A stretch of 64,000 nt of DNA from Desulfoferrobacter suflitae (GCF_022603395.1 NZ_JAIBKA010000009.1:124001-188000); one strand, 5' to 3'. Counted from the first letter of the stretch, positions 46,366-56,048 are shown. Numbers and translations: made by a program. Notes: generated from the sequence alone by a model not told the origin.

Positions 46366-46989
46366 TTAGATGTCTTGCTTTTCGGGCTGAGGCGAGCCCT
46401 CTTCAGACTTGCTTTCCTCCGGTGCCGAGGATTGTTGTCCAGGTTGAGAGTTCTCCTTTTCAGGCTTTGACGATTCCTGCTGCGACTTTACCCCTTTACT
46501 CGTTTCGGCGGGTTTCTCCCTATCCGGCCGCCTGAACATTTCGCTAGGTTTTTGATACACATGGTACCATTGATTGTCCCTTAGCCTCCAGGGTTCGTAG
46601 GTTATGCCCTCGAAGCCGTCTTTGGGGTTGTGGGGAGTGAACGTCCAGACGTATCGTATCATGATTTCAACGAGAGCGAGATCGTCACCCTGCATCTTGG
46701 CGCTCCTGGCTTCGGCCTTGAGCCACTTGACGCCACTGCCGAAGGATCGAACATACTCTGTCAGAGAGACGTCTTTAACGGATTCAGGATCTTCGAGCTC
46801 ATAAGCCATTTCAAACTTTCCATCAAGCTTGTACTGCCAGTATTGATTAGCCCGTTGTTGTAGAGCTTCCATGGCGGCTGATGGTGATGCGCTGACAGCC
46901 CAGGAACAGGGATTCAATGGCAAAAGCAGAAAAAGCGATAATGAGAGGAATAGCAAAGAGAATCGCCTTATGTAGTTGATAACAGGCAT
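46366..46989 (-). CDS. Secreted protein of unknown function with charged C-terminal tail
   Basis: A 207-residue protein. A signal peptide (FSLLFLSLSLFLLLPLNPCS) precedes a NTF2-like-sized mature part (ALQQRANQYWQYKLDGKFEM, then VRSFGSGVKWLKAEARSAKM, VWTFTPHN), and from about residue 155 to the end it is a low-complexity Glu/Lys/Ser/Pro/Gln tail (QQESSKPEKENSQPGQQSS). ATG 46989 has GGAG upstream. It resembles small periplasmic proteins of unknown role. Independent expression is likely because gaps lie on both sides. Confidence 0.65.
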   Translation of the reverse strand: MPVINYIRRFSLLFLSLSLFLLLPLNPCSWAVSASPSAAMEALQQRANQYWQYKLDGKFEMAYELEDPESVKDVSLTEYVRSFGSGVKWLKAEARSAKMQGDDLALVEIMIRYVWTFTPHNPKDGFEGITYEPWRLRDNQWYHVYQKPSEMFRRPDREKPAETSKGVKSQQESSKPEKENSQPGQQSSAPEESKSEEGSPQPEKQDI

Positions 46990-47096
46990 GCTGGATCTCC
47001 GGAGTACGAGTGTGAAATTGAACATTGGTCCTTGTTAATTCCCTTCTGAGCGAACCAGCAAAATCGCGGATGATTCACTGGGCTTGGGGGTGCGAC

Positions 47097-47122
47097 AAAA
47101 AAGCGGGCTGAGTTCAGCCCGC
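47097..47122 (-). terminator. Intrinsic terminator after the 675-residue secreted protein gene
   Basis: On the minus strand GCGGGCTGAACTCAGCCCGC forms a 9-bp stem with little loop, followed by six T. It begins 55 bases after the stop codon at 47178. This is a standard rho-independent form. Confidence 0.88.
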
Positions 47123-47177
47123 CTTAGAGTTGCTGGGAAAGGCTGAGCCTTTCCCTATGTTTTATTGCTCGTTATAG

Positions 47178-49205
47178 TTATCCACCGTAACCGGTATCCC
47201 CAAAGGGAATTACCGAATTAGAGATGCCATCAACACCACCAAGCACCCCATCATAGTCCGCATCGTTGTCCCAGGACGGGTCATACATACGGACATGAGG
47301 ATAATTGGTGAATTCGAAATCCATGACCAGAGATGAAATGGGGATTTTAAAAGCCAATGGATCCGATCCACCCGGGGACAACAGGTAATAACCGTAAATA
47401 GGAGGAACCGAGAAGAAATTGATGATTTCTCCGCTGCAGACCGGCCAGAAGTAAGCGGAGTCACTTCTGACAAGATCGTTAAGGTTTGCTGGTGTGTTTC
47501 CACAACGGGGATCACCATTGGTGAAGAAGAAATCCCGCAGCAGGAACCAGCCGGCGTTGAAGCCGTCCTCATAGCGCACAAGGACTGCATCCTGATCGGT
47601 CACCAGGAAGCCGAAACCTGCCAGGTTATCCGCAGAGCGATTGCCTATCGGAAGAAGGTTGGTCTCCCAAGGCAGAACAATGCTCGGTAAAGGAGAGGGA
47701 TCCTTCGGTCCAAGCTGTTCTGTATTCCACACACCTGCGTCACAACCGATCTGCGACATTCCCGCAGGATTGATGGCGGACCTGGCAATACGAGCGCCGG
47801 AACCGCTTCCAACTGGCCAGGCGTTCAGGTACTTGCCGGTTCCGGAAAGACCGCTTCCTCCATTGAAGAAGAAGTGAAGGAACTTGGTTGGGGCTGTATA
47901 AACACCCAATGTGTAAGTTTGCGCAAGCTCAAAACCCTGATTGAAATAGGTTGCCGAAATCTGTTTTTTGTAAAGAGCATCTTCGACTTCATCTAGGCTG
48001 AAAGACCGAACCGCGGCGATCTGTCGAAGTTGTCCCTCGGTAGGAACGATCCCTCCCGGGGCGGAATTGATCTCCGTCGGGTCACCGTACCAGTTGTCCC
48101 CGTCGTTCCAAGTCGGCCCAAAGCTGGTTGCCCAGTCAGGTTCCAGGTAAGCCGGGTCCGCTCCATAATTGTAGAGAATGGTAGCGGGGTTAACCAGTAT
48201 CCTCCCGCTGGCGTTGAAGATGCCGCGGATGAACAGGTCGCGATGAGAAATAGGATTTTCCCACCGGGGACCATGTGGAGTAGGAAATTCATGCAGGCCA
48301 CCAGGAAGGCCGACACCGGCCCTGAAATCCTTTAAAGCCTTCATGGTGTAGCCGGCGTATACCCCGGTCTTAAAATCCCCAATGAAGACGTGGCCGGTAA
48401 GGTCCTTTTCAACGTCGATCGCAGGCACTCTCCTATCGGCGAAAGTGAGCCCGTTCTCGTGGTAGGAAGCGAATCGCCGACTCAGGGGAAGGCAAATCAG
48501 ATCAGCATCCAGGCACGCTCCAAAATCATCGTTCCACAGCTGAGACATAACCCCAAAAAAGTTGTCGACGGGCTTTCTATTGCTTGGAAAATCGAGAGAG
48601 AACAAGCCGAATACTTCGACATGCCCCATTGTCAGTTCTTCAGTTGCCTGGTAAGCAGCGGCCATGTTGTACTGCTTCAACAAATCGGTCTTAAGGGTCA
48701 TGATGAGAGTCCCGGTAACATCGTCATAAACGACGTAGCCAATCCTGGGCTTATAAGTATCTAGACCGCTCTTGAGTATGGTTTCCTTGTCCTTACTGAC
48801 GATAGTGACTACCTGCGTCCCATCCTTGCCGAAAGTTTCAAACTGAAACCAAAAAACGTCTCGGGGCGAGAGAAAAATCGGGAAGTCGATCGCCTCAATG
48901 CTGAACCTTCCGGTGCGCAGGCGGACATGAGCCGCTACCCACTTGCTGCTGGTGTTTTCAATGGAAACATAGGTGACAACGTTGGCATTTCCAAAAAAGA
49001 TGTCATCAGAAGGCGCGATCGCCCTGTAAAGCTCGCCAAAAAGGGCATCGCCCATGTTCCCGTGATTCCAGATCATCGCCGTTTTGGGCGACGCAGGTAA
49101 ATTGCCGGGTACTCCCGTTGGGTCATATGAAGTGGCGAGTGCATTAGGCGCCACTGTCGCCAAACCCACGAGGAGGGCGAATAAAAAAACCGTGATTTTC
49201 TTCAT
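47178..49205 (-). CDS. Secreted protein of unknown function, 675 aa
   Basis: A signal peptide (MKKITVFLFALLVGLATVAP, cleaved near ALA) is followed by a mature protein rich in Asp, Gly and aromatic residues. No catalytic motif was recognised. A segment after residue 640 (DPSWDNDADYDGVLGGVDGI) has the DxDxDG calcium-loop look of dockerin or EF-hand-like loops. The gene has its own promoter-like site and a strong terminator, so it is probably a separate, well-expressed unit. A surface or periplasmic structural protein is a guess. Confidence 0.7.
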   Translation of the reverse strand: MKKITVFLFALLVGLATVAPNALATSYDPTGVPGNLPASPKTAMIWNHGNMGDALFGELYRAIAPSDDIFFGNANVVTYVSIENTSSKWVAAHVRLRTGRFSIEAIDFPIFLSPRDVFWFQFETFGKDGTQVVTIVSKDKETILKSGLDTYKPRIGYVVYDDVTGTLIMTLKTDLLKQYNMAAAYQATEELTMGHVEVFGLFSLDFPSNRKPVDNFFGVMSQLWNDDFGACLDADLICLPLSRRFASYHENGLTFADRRVPAIDVEKDLTGHVFIGDFKTGVYAGYTMKALKDFRAGVGLPGGLHEFPTPHGPRWENPISHRDLFIRGIFNASGRILVNPATILYNYGADPAYLEPDWATSFGPTWNDGDNWYGDPTEINSAPGGIVPTEGQLRQIAAVRSFSLDEVEDALYKKQISATYFNQGFELAQTYTLGVYTAPTKFLHFFFNGGSGLSGTGKYLNAWPVGSGSGARIARSAINPAGMSQIGCDAGVWNTEQLGPKDPSPLPSIVLPWETNLLPIGNRSADNLAGFGFLVTDQDAVLVRYEDGFNAGWFLLRDFFFTNGDPRCGNTPANLNDLVRSDSAYFWPVCSGEIINFFSVPPIYGYYLLSPGGSDPLAFKIPISSLVMDFEFTNYPHVRMYDPSWDNDADYDGVLGGVDGISNSVIPFGDTGYGG

Positions 49206-49696
49206 GCTCTTTCCTCCCTGAACAATAAAACAATTCCAAAATTTAGCGATACACTACACATTAAAACCCCAAAATGAACTCTGCCTTGTGCGGTTATGCC
49301 TCACCCCCTTTCGGTCTGTCAATAAACGTTATTAGGTATAGCGATACTGGACAACGACATGTGTTACCGATGCCGTGCCACCCCTCCAATTTCGACCTGT
49401 CTCCGGTTGATGATTGGATCACTAAGGTCTAGACTCCTCATGGCGGCACGGTGTCACTCTAATCAAGGTTCTTATACCTGTCAAGAATTTTTTAAAGTGC
49501 GCTACATAAATAAAACCGCGACCTTAGCGCATCAGAGTAGACCAGAGCCCAGTGCCTGTCAAGGGTTTTGTTGTGTGGAGAAATGTAATAATAATAACCA
49601 TCGGTTAGCGTGGATAAGGGGATGTAGCTCAGCTGCGGCTGTTAAGAAAATGGGAAGGGATCGGTGTGGAAATCGTTCTGCCTTAGCGTCAATGGT
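49206..49696. other. Intergenic region of about 490 bases
   Basis: It holds the promoter-like site and ribosome site (GGGAGG) of the minus-strand secreted protein, two copies of TAGCGATAC (49244-49252 and 49339-49347) on either side of that site, and a tRNA-like 5' half at 49617-49640 that does not continue into a tRNA. Also two CCTGTCAAG words near 49470 and 49555. Confidence 0.5.
49294..49322 (-). promoter_or_regulatory. Promoter for the secreted protein gene, TTGACA-17-GCATAA
   Basis: On the minus strand TTGACA (complement of 49317-49322) and GCATAA (complement of 49294-49299), 17-base spacer. A TAGCGATAC word lies on each side, which might be an operator pair. Confidence 0.4.
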
Positions 49697-51559
49697 CTAC
49701 AGTCCTTTGTAAAAATTTCTTAGTTGAAGAACCTTGACTCTATGAGCCAATGCAGCAGAAGGGGATACATGGTTCAGGAGATCAACCAGCTTTTTCCGGA
49801 CCTCCAACTCTCCGGAGTTGATCGCCAGTGAATGTTCATAGGCGGAAACTGCACGATTCAACGCTCCTTCGGAGCGGTGAATATCGCCCAGCAAGCTGTA
49901 TTTGGGGGCTGCCTGGTAGGAAGAATCACTGATTCTATCCAGGTATGCTTTGGCCTGCTTTAAATTGTGCATGAAGAAATTCAGATGTGCCAAGCGGAGA
50001 TTAGCCGAAGGGGAGAAAAACCCATTCATCTGCGCAGATCTTACCCAGTAGTCAATTGCCTCCTCTTTCCGCCCTGCATTGTACAACACAATGGCGTGAG
50101 TGTTGTAGTAGGCTGTTCTGTCACCGGCCGCCTGGAGCGGGTAAAATTCCAACGCCGTGATCAATGTTGTTAAGGATATGTAACATACAGTTTTTGCTTT
50201 GTTTTTTGTCTTGATTGAATGAACCAGCTGTAGAATTCCGACTGGAGCCAAAGGGATCAGTATGATCAGAAGGGGCGCGCGATAGCGTGCACTCGGAAAA
50301 AAGAGAATCAGAGTCAAAGCATATAAAACAAAAGCTGCCAGCAACCATCTGACTGGCTTGCGATGTACCGACTCCGATAACAATGCCGCGAGTCCGAAAG
50401 GCCACAGCAGTGCAAAGCTGGGCAATGGCCATTTGAAAAAGGGCACAAACTGACCCAAAAAATCAATGTCATAATGATCGGCGGCCTCGAACCGATTGCA
50501 CACAGCAATGAATTTCTTGATCAATTTAAACGAGGAATCGGCCGGATTTACCAGAGCTTCCTTCATGGCTTCCTTGTACCAATAAGAGGAAGCCTCTCTG
50601 GCGGTCAGAGACCTACCAACTCTTCTACTGGCCTCAATGGTAAATTGAGCGCCCTGCTTGAAAGGCGAATTGGAAGCAAAAGGCAAGGGACGATAATAGG
50701 GGTCCTTGTTGGTCAAATTATTGCCGATATAAAAGTTGAAACCCGACTGGGTGGTGGAAAGGATAATGTCGCCCGTTATTCGGTAGTTGCGAATCAGGAA
50801 CGGCAATATCCCGCAGGAGAGTCCAAATACGAAGACCAAGCCCGAGAAGAGTACTTTCCGAGCATCGGGTCGAAATTTCCAGGTGGAATATACTACCAGC
50901 AGCAAACCGAGAGGCATTAACACGTTATAGTTGCCGCGCACATTAAAGGCCATTGCTAAAAAGATCCCCAAAAAAAAGGCCTTGCTGGCACTGGCGCGTA
51001 TGGTCTCTGCCAAAAGAAAATAAATCACAAGCGCGCACAGCAGCAGGGACAATGCCGTCTTGAGGGGTACTATACTGTATAGAATAAACGGGGCGTAAAG
51101 GGCGGCAATGGCGCCGGCAGCGAGGCCGGCGGCACCACGTCCCAGCTCCCTCCCTGTCAAGGCGATGAACAGGCAGGTGAGGACCCCCAGTCCCACGTTC
51201 ATCAGTCGCACGTAGACAGGCTCAGGCGAGAAAAGCCAATAGACGGCGGCGATGAGATACGCCGGCAGGGGTGAGAACTCATAAGCGGCCCGAGGTTGGT
51301 AAGTGCCGCTCGCTATCTGTTTGGCCCACTCGTGATAGATCCTTTCATCCCACAGGAGATAATCAAAATAAGGAGTCTTTCCCAGCTGGTACAGGGCCGT
51401 CAAGCGAATCGCCAGGGCCGCCAGAAGGGTGACGCTCAGCAGCCCCCAGAAATGTTCTTCCAGCATGGCGGCGAACGACCCACTGCGCCATTCGGTCCGC
51501 CCATCGGCCGGATTGCTCTGAGTCTCCCCCGGGCTCAATGGCCCCCCCTTATTTCTCAT
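49697..51559 (-). CDS. GT39-type membrane glycosyltransferase with C-terminal TPR repeats
   Basis: A 620-residue protein. The N-terminal luminal loop with YFDYLLWDERIYHEWAKQIA (acidic residues typical of PMT_2/GT39 enzymes) comes after the first membrane segment, and about 10 further segments follow to residue 470. The C-terminal part (480-600) is a set of TPR-like helices (AIVLYNAGRKEEAIDYWVRS, SLLGDIHRSEGALNRAVSAY). Such proteins transfer sugars from polyprenyl carriers to proteins or lipids outside the membrane. It overlaps the preceding GT39 gene by 11 bases. Confidence 0.82.
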   Translation of the reverse strand: MRNKGGPLSPGETQSNPADGRTEWRSGSFAAMLEEHFWGLLSVTLLAALAIRLTALYQLGKTPYFDYLLWDERIYHEWAKQIASGTYQPRAAYEFSPLPAYLIAAVYWLFSPEPVYVRLMNVGLGVLTCLFIALTGRELGRGAAGLAAGAIAALYAPFILYSIVPLKTALSLLLCALVIYFLLAETIRASASKAFFLGIFLAMAFNVRGNYNVLMPLGLLLVVYSTWKFRPDARKVLFSGLVFVFGLSCGILPFLIRNYRITGDIILSTTQSGFNFYIGNNLTNKDPYYRPLPFASNSPFKQGAQFTIEASRRVGRSLTAREASSYWYKEAMKEALVNPADSSFKLIKKFIAVCNRFEAADHYDIDFLGQFVPFFKWPLPSFALLWPFGLAALLSESVHRKPVRWLLAAFVLYALTLILFFPSARYRAPLLIILIPLAPVGILQLVHSIKTKNKAKTVCYISLTTLITALEFYPLQAAGDRTAYYNTHAIVLYNAGRKEEAIDYWVRSAQMNGFFSPSANLRLAHLNFFMHNLKQAKAYLDRISDSSYQAAPKYSLLGDIHRSEGALNRAVSAYEHSLAINSGELEVRKKLVDLLNHVSPSAALAHRVKVLQLRNFYKGL

Positions 51560-53630
51560 TGCCGGCAGCAGCCCGGCTGCCGATCAACCGGGCAAACGGC
51601 ATGAGCATGGCCTGCTGCACGTCCAGTTCGCTCAGGCGATAGACCAGGATGGAATAGCCGATGGCTGCATCCGGTTGCCGGTTGCGCAGATACTCGCACA
51701 AGCGGCCCAGCTGCAGCTCGGGAAAATATTTCAGTTGTTTCTTCCGTTGCGGCGTCCAAAACAACTTTGCAGCCGCCGGACTTTTGGCCATGTGCTGAGC
51801 CATTTGCGCAAACCCGAGAAGCGATTGGTAGACTTTTTCGTAGGCTTCGTTCCAGCGGCCGCCATAGCGCAGGTGAACCGTCTGCAGCATGGTGGCGCTG
51901 ATGCAGTAGACTCCCCCCTGCAAAGGCACAATTTTCTTTTCTTTCAAATCGAGGTCGGGATACCCGGCCAAACGCTCGGCGTCTATCTGATGATAGGTCG
52001 GGTTGCCGTTCCCGAAATAGGAGAGATAAACGGGCGTCTTCTCTTGATTGTCCAGACCGTTATCGGCCAGCCATTGTTTGAGGGCGGGCAAATCCTGTCC
52101 CCAATCCAGGTTGCTGTCGACCAAGTGGCGGTAACCGTTTTTGGGGCCTTCCACCAATTGATTGAAATAAGCCAGGTAGTTGGGCCAAATGAGCAGGGAT
52201 TCGGCCACAAGAATCGTCAGAGCGGCGGCCAATGCCCGGCGAATCCAGCGCCGCCGGCTGCCAAACCAGGAGGCCGCTGCTCCCGCCAGGATGAAAGTAG
52301 CGGGATAGACCGGCAGCAGATGACGAATCCCGATGTTCAGGCTGGTGTTTACCGCAACGACCCAGTAAGTGATGACAAAAAGCCAGAGAGGTGCCGTTCG
52401 ATAAAGGCTCTGGCGTAACAGGGCCCACCCGTTTTCTTGCTGCTCGTTCCTGCTCCGATGCCAATGGGTGACCGCCGCCAGGGCGGCCAGCAGCAAAACC
52501 ACAAAAACCGGCAGCGGGGTCTTTACCAGGTAGCAATAGGGAAAGAACCAGGTCCATCCGCCGCTGCCGTACCTGCCGTTGAAGAAAGCGGGGCGTACCA
52601 GCGAATATTTGGCCACCACGTAAATGCCGTTGAGGTAGGCTTCGGGCAGCAGGTGGTGTTTGCGGGCATACTTGAGGGCCGATTCGAGCAGAGGAGAAAC
52701 CGGTGCGGCTTTGCGCTCAGTGATGTTTTGCTCGTCCAGGTTTAGCTTAGGGAAAGCGCGCTTTCCGACATTGGCAGTGTGCTCTGCCGGCTGCGCAGAA
52801 GCGGCATGAACTTTCGAAGCGGAATACCTGAAGCCGTAAAAGCCGGCTACAATGCCTGTCACCAGAACCGTTTGCAGTAACACCACAGCGCTGAGGAGCA
52901 CAACCTGGGCCCAACGTGTGCCAATGAGCCATTGCCTGCCCTTGAACTCGACCGGCAGCTCTTTGCCATGAATGATTCGAATTCCAAACAGAACCGCTGC
53001 CACGGGAATCATGATGAGAGCGGACATTTTGGAAGCAAATAGAGCACCCAGGGCCAGGCAGTTGGCGGCAAGGGTGAGCACGTTGACGCGCTGCAGAAGT
53101 GCCCGGATGGACCACAGGGAGGCGGTAAAGCACAGGGTGACCGCCAGATCTGAGGTAGCGAGCCGGCTGTGGGCAAGGACGGTCGGGCTGAAAGTATAGA
53201 GCAGCAGGGACAGCAATCCCCCCGCGTGGCCGAAAAGCTGCGCCGACCAAAGGTACACGAGCAGCCCCAGCAGTATGCCGAGCAGAACAATCATCCCCCG
53301 GGCCAAAAACAGCATTTTGTCCGGGTCGTTTCCCATGTGGTAGAAAAATTTAAAGCTGCTTCTGAAATTGTCGAAATGTTTGTCCTGTGGAAACTTATAC
53401 TCGCCGAACAGCAGCGGCAGGGTGGCCCATCGCTGGGCAAAGTTGCCGTTTTCCGTGCTCAGTTTGTATTCGTTTTGCGACCAGTACCCATAGCCGCCGG
53501 CAATGTGCAGGGGCTCGTCAAAGGTGGCGGACTTGTGCCGGACGCTGCTGATCGTCAGCACTGAGAAGAGCAACAGCAGGCCGGCAACCGGCAGATATCT
53601 GCGCACATTTTGTACCACCACAATCCGCAT
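51549..53630 (-). CDS. GT39-type (PMT_2) membrane glycosyltransferase
   Basis: A 693-residue protein. After the first membrane segment comes SSVRHKSATFDEPLHIAGGY with the Asp-Glu pair of PMT-like catalytic loops, then FSPTVLAHSRLATSDLAVTL, and roughly ten more membrane spans. The C-terminal soluble region includes HLVDSNLDWGQDLPALKQWL, typical of this family. It would use a polyprenyl-phosphate sugar. It starts six bases after the small membrane protein gene and overlaps the next GT39 gene. Confidence 0.85.
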   Translation of the reverse strand: MRIVVVQNVRRYLPVAGLLLLFSVLTISSVRHKSATFDEPLHIAGGYGYWSQNEYKLSTENGNFAQRWATLPLLFGEYKFPQDKHFDNFRSSFKFFYHMGNDPDKMLFLARGMIVLLGILLGLLVYLWSAQLFGHAGGLLSLLLYTFSPTVLAHSRLATSDLAVTLCFTASLWSIRALLQRVNVLTLAANCLALGALFASKMSALIMIPVAAVLFGIRIIHGKELPVEFKGRQWLIGTRWAQVVLLSAVVLLQTVLVTGIVAGFYGFRYSASKVHAASAQPAEHTANVGKRAFPKLNLDEQNITERKAAPVSPLLESALKYARKHHLLPEAYLNGIYVVAKYSLVRPAFFNGRYGSGGWTWFFPYCYLVKTPLPVFVVLLLAALAAVTHWHRSRNEQQENGWALLRQSLYRTAPLWLFVITYWVVAVNTSLNIGIRHLLPVYPATFILAGAAASWFGSRRRWIRRALAAALTILVAESLLIWPNYLAYFNQLVEGPKNGYRHLVDSNLDWGQDLPALKQWLADNGLDNQEKTPVYLSYFGNGNPTYHQIDAERLAGYPDLDLKEKKIVPLQGGVYCISATMLQTVHLRYGGRWNEAYEKVYQSLLGFAQMAQHMAKSPAAAKLFWTPQRKKQLKYFPELQLGRLCEYLRNRQPDAAIGYSILVYRLSELDVQQAMLMPFARLIGSRAAAGNEK

Positions 53631-53636
53631 TGCCCC

Positions 53637-53966
53637 TCATTTTCTCCAGTCGACTATCTTGTTGTAAATCCAACCGATGGCGGAGCCGCTCAGGGTGCCC
53701 AGCGCGAACCCGTAAAAAAAGCCGATGATGCTGCCCCAGAAGGACACCCGGTAGCCGATGAAAAACTGGCTCAGCAGCTGCAAATGCGGGCCGACCACGT
53801 AGCGGCCGTCGGGGGTGCGGTGTCCGCCCTTGAGCAGCAGCCAGTTGGTGGCGACGAACACCAGCAGGCCCAGCACGATGCCGAGCACCAGCCCGAAAAC
53901 CTTGGCGTTCAGCCGGAGAATACCGCTGAACAGCTTTTCTTCATCGTTGATCTGGTTGGCAGCCAC
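53637..53966 (-). CDS. Small membrane protein, related to the C-terminal domain of its neighbour
   Basis: A 109-residue protein with two or three membrane segments (VFGLVLGIVLGLLVFVATNW; FWGSIIGFFYGFALGTLSGS). The GTG at 53966 is preferred as start because AGGAGG lies seven bases upstream; the frame continues through a GC-rich repeat with no sign of coding. The block LLSQFFIGYRVSFWGSIIG lines up with LLGQYFIGYSVTPGGALLG in the C-terminal membrane domain of the FAD-dependent oxidoreductase at 54118-55923. Function unknown. Confidence 0.75.
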   Translation of the reverse strand: MAANQINDEEKLFSGILRLNAKVFGLVLGIVLGLLVFVATNWLLLKGGHRTPDGRYVVGPHLQLLSQFFIGYRVSFWGSIIGFFYGFALGTLSGSAIGWIYNKIVDWRK

Positions 53967-53992
53967 CCTGCGCCTCCTATTCAGCAGCCCGT

Positions 53993-54039
53993 CCCCCCTC
54001 ACCCCGACCCTCTCCGCCCGCGGGGGGGAGAGGGAGCGT
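53993..54039. repeat. GC-rich dispersed repeat with CCCTCTCC hairpin, copy 1
   Basis: CCCCCTCACCCCGACCCTCT followed by CC, a GC centre and GGGGGAGAGGG. CCCTCTCC and GGAGAGGG form the arms. A second copy is at 61421-61464. Confidence 0.6.
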
Positions 54040-54117
54040 CCCCCCGAAAAGCGCGGGGTCAAGAGTGTCCAGCCGTCGGCGCGCGGGGGAGAAAGGGCCG
54101 AAAGCCTCGATGCCGTG

Positions 54118-55923
54118 CTAAAAATGATCCAAAAAATCCTTGAACGTGAGCAGTTCCATCTTCCTCTTAATCCGGTAAATGAAAAATCCGATCATGAAGT
54201 TTCTCAGGTAGGCGAACAGCCAGCTCAACAGAAACACCCAGGTGAAACAGCTGACGGCTCCCAGCAATGCGCCCCCGGGGGTCACCGAATAGCCGATGAA
54301 GTACTGGCCCAGAAGACCCATGTAGGGCACCAGGGGTGAATCCTGCCGCAAAAGCACAAACAGCGTGGCCAACAGCAGCAGCATGCTGCAGACCAGCCCG
54401 GTCGCGGTGGCAAAGGCGAAGCTGTCCATCCTGGCAAACGCGGCCCGCAGCTTTTCTTTGAGCAGCCGCTGCTGCTCGGGCGCTATGGTCACTTCCTCGT
54501 GATAATGCTGTTCTTCGTTCACCCGCCAGAGGTCGTGCGCGGCTCCGACCACATTCTCCGCCGCCAGCATGGCGGTCAGCATGGAATGATCCTGGTTGTT
54601 GTACTTGTGCATGCCGTTGCGCCCGACCACCTGCAAATTGGGAATGCCGCGCAGAAAATCTTCAATGATCCGGAGAGAATCGTTGTATTCCGAATCGTAT
54701 ACCGGATAGGCCTTGGGCATTCGCACCACGTGCCCGTCTTCAACGGAGGAGCGCTCGGCCAACTGCAGCATTTCCAGTTCTTCTGCCGCCATCTGGATCA
54801 ACTGCCGGTCCGGCTGACGCCACAGATCGTCCCCTTCAAAGCAAAAATATTCGAGGCCCAGGCACGTCTTGCTTTGATCGGGCACCATAAAAGGGCTCCA
54901 GTTTTTAAAATTCTGGATGCGGCCGACCCTGACGGCGGGGTCGTGGATATAGATCCAGTTGTCGGGGAACAGCCGGCTCTTGTCGACAATCACGGCGACC
55001 GTCAAAAAATCCCGGTACTTGAGGTTGTGTGCGGCTGTCTTGACCTGGTCCGGGACGGGCGGCTCGAATTTGAGGAGCAGCTCCTTGAGGGGCATGCTGC
55101 TGATAAAATCGCTGCCGTGCAGTACCTCTCGCTCGCCGTTGCGGCTTATCGTGACCGCCTCGACCCCGTTCTCTGCCCGCATGATCCCCTCGACTTCCGC
55201 CCCCAGCAGCACCCGGGAACCGCTCTGCTCGATGCGCGCCGCCACTTCCCGCCACATCATTCCGGGGCCGAGCCTGGGATAGTCGAATTCATCGATGAGC
55301 GTCTTGATCACTCGCTTTTTGTTTGCGCCGTTTTGCCCCGCCAGAGCATTTCTCAGCGCACTCAGAAGCGAGAGTCCCTTGATCCTCTGGGCCGCCCATT
55401 CGGCTCGAATTTCACTGCACGACATCCCCCACACCTTTTCCGAATAGGTCTTGAAGAAGGTTTGGAAAAGCCGCCTGCCAAAGCGATTGGACACCCACTG
55501 TTCGAAGGTTTCCTCCTGCCGGTGGGGGAACAGCCGGGCATACAGGTAGCTGGCCAGGATCATGGTGCTTTCCCACAGGCCCAGCCCGGCAAAGGCATTG
55601 AAGGGCCGCAGGGGATAGTAGAAAAATTTTCTCCGGTAGTAGATGCGGGAAAGCCTCTTCCTGCGCAAAAAGTCGTCGTTCAGCACCTCCTTCCACATGT
55701 CGTCCACCGCCTTGATCTTGGTGAAAAAGCGGTGCCCGCCGATGTCGAAATGGAAGCCTTTGTAGCTGACCGTTCGGGATATCCCCCCGACTATTTGGTC
55801 CTTCTCGAGAATGACGGATGGCAGCCCCATCTGCGCCAATCGGTAACCGGCGGTGAGGCCGGCCGGTCCGCCGCCGACGATAATGACTCTTCTGCCGTGC
55901 GGGTCACAATTCGCATTGTTCAT
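54118..55923 (-). CDS. FAD-dependent oxidoreductase (amine-oxidase/UDP-galactopyranose-mutase-like) with C-terminal membrane domain
   Basis: A 601-residue protein. The FAD-binding VIIVGGGPAGLTAGYRLAQM is near the N-terminus, followed by VGGISRTVSYKGFHFDIGGH, and PRLGPGMMWREVAARIE. The closest look is to the NAD(P)/FAD proteins that neighbour GT2 and GT39 genes in glycan loci, related to UDP-galactopyranose mutase and protoporphyrinogen-oxidase-like flavoproteins. From about residue 495 there is a membrane domain (GLVCSMLLLLATLFVLLR, then LLGQYFIGYSVTPGGALLG) that matches the separate small protein at 53637. ATG 55923 (MNNANCDPHG) is chosen; the frame is open upstream through a repeat. Confidence 0.82.
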   Translation of the reverse strand: MNNANCDPHGRRVIIVGGGPAGLTAGYRLAQMGLPSVILEKDQIVGGISRTVSYKGFHFDIGGHRFFTKIKAVDDMWKEVLNDDFLRRKRLSRIYYRRKFFYYPLRPFNAFAGLGLWESTMILASYLYARLFPHRQEETFEQWVSNRFGRRLFQTFFKTYSEKVWGMSCSEIRAEWAAQRIKGLSLLSALRNALAGQNGANKKRVIKTLIDEFDYPRLGPGMMWREVAARIEQSGSRVLLGAEVEGIMRAENGVEAVTISRNGEREVLHGSDFISSMPLKELLLKFEPPVPDQVKTAAHNLKYRDFLTVAVIVDKSRLFPDNWIYIHDPAVRVGRIQNFKNWSPFMVPDQSKTCLGLEYFCFEGDDLWRQPDRQLIQMAAEELEMLQLAERSSVEDGHVVRMPKAYPVYDSEYNDSLRIIEDFLRGIPNLQVVGRNGMHKYNNQDHSMLTAMLAAENVVGAAHDLWRVNEEQHYHEEVTIAPEQQRLLKEKLRAAFARMDSFAFATATGLVCSMLLLLATLFVLLRQDSPLVPYMGLLGQYFIGYSVTPGGALLGAVSCFTWVFLLSWLFAYLRNFMIGFFIYRIKRKMELLTFKDFLDHF

Positions 55924-56048
55924 ACAAAATCGATCCAGGAGCTGCTCAATGGCTTCGGTTGGCCGGGTTTCGTTCCGCAACCCGGCAGGCGTGTTTTTGT
56001 TTTTTGCCGGGTTTCGTGCCTCAACCCGGCCTACGGTTTGAACCCGGC

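Noticed and set aside
49617-49640. GGGGATGTAGCTCAGCTGC looks like the 5' half of a tRNA
   Set aside because: No anticodon stem, T-loop GTTCRA or matching acceptor end follows within 90 bases. At most a remnant or chance.
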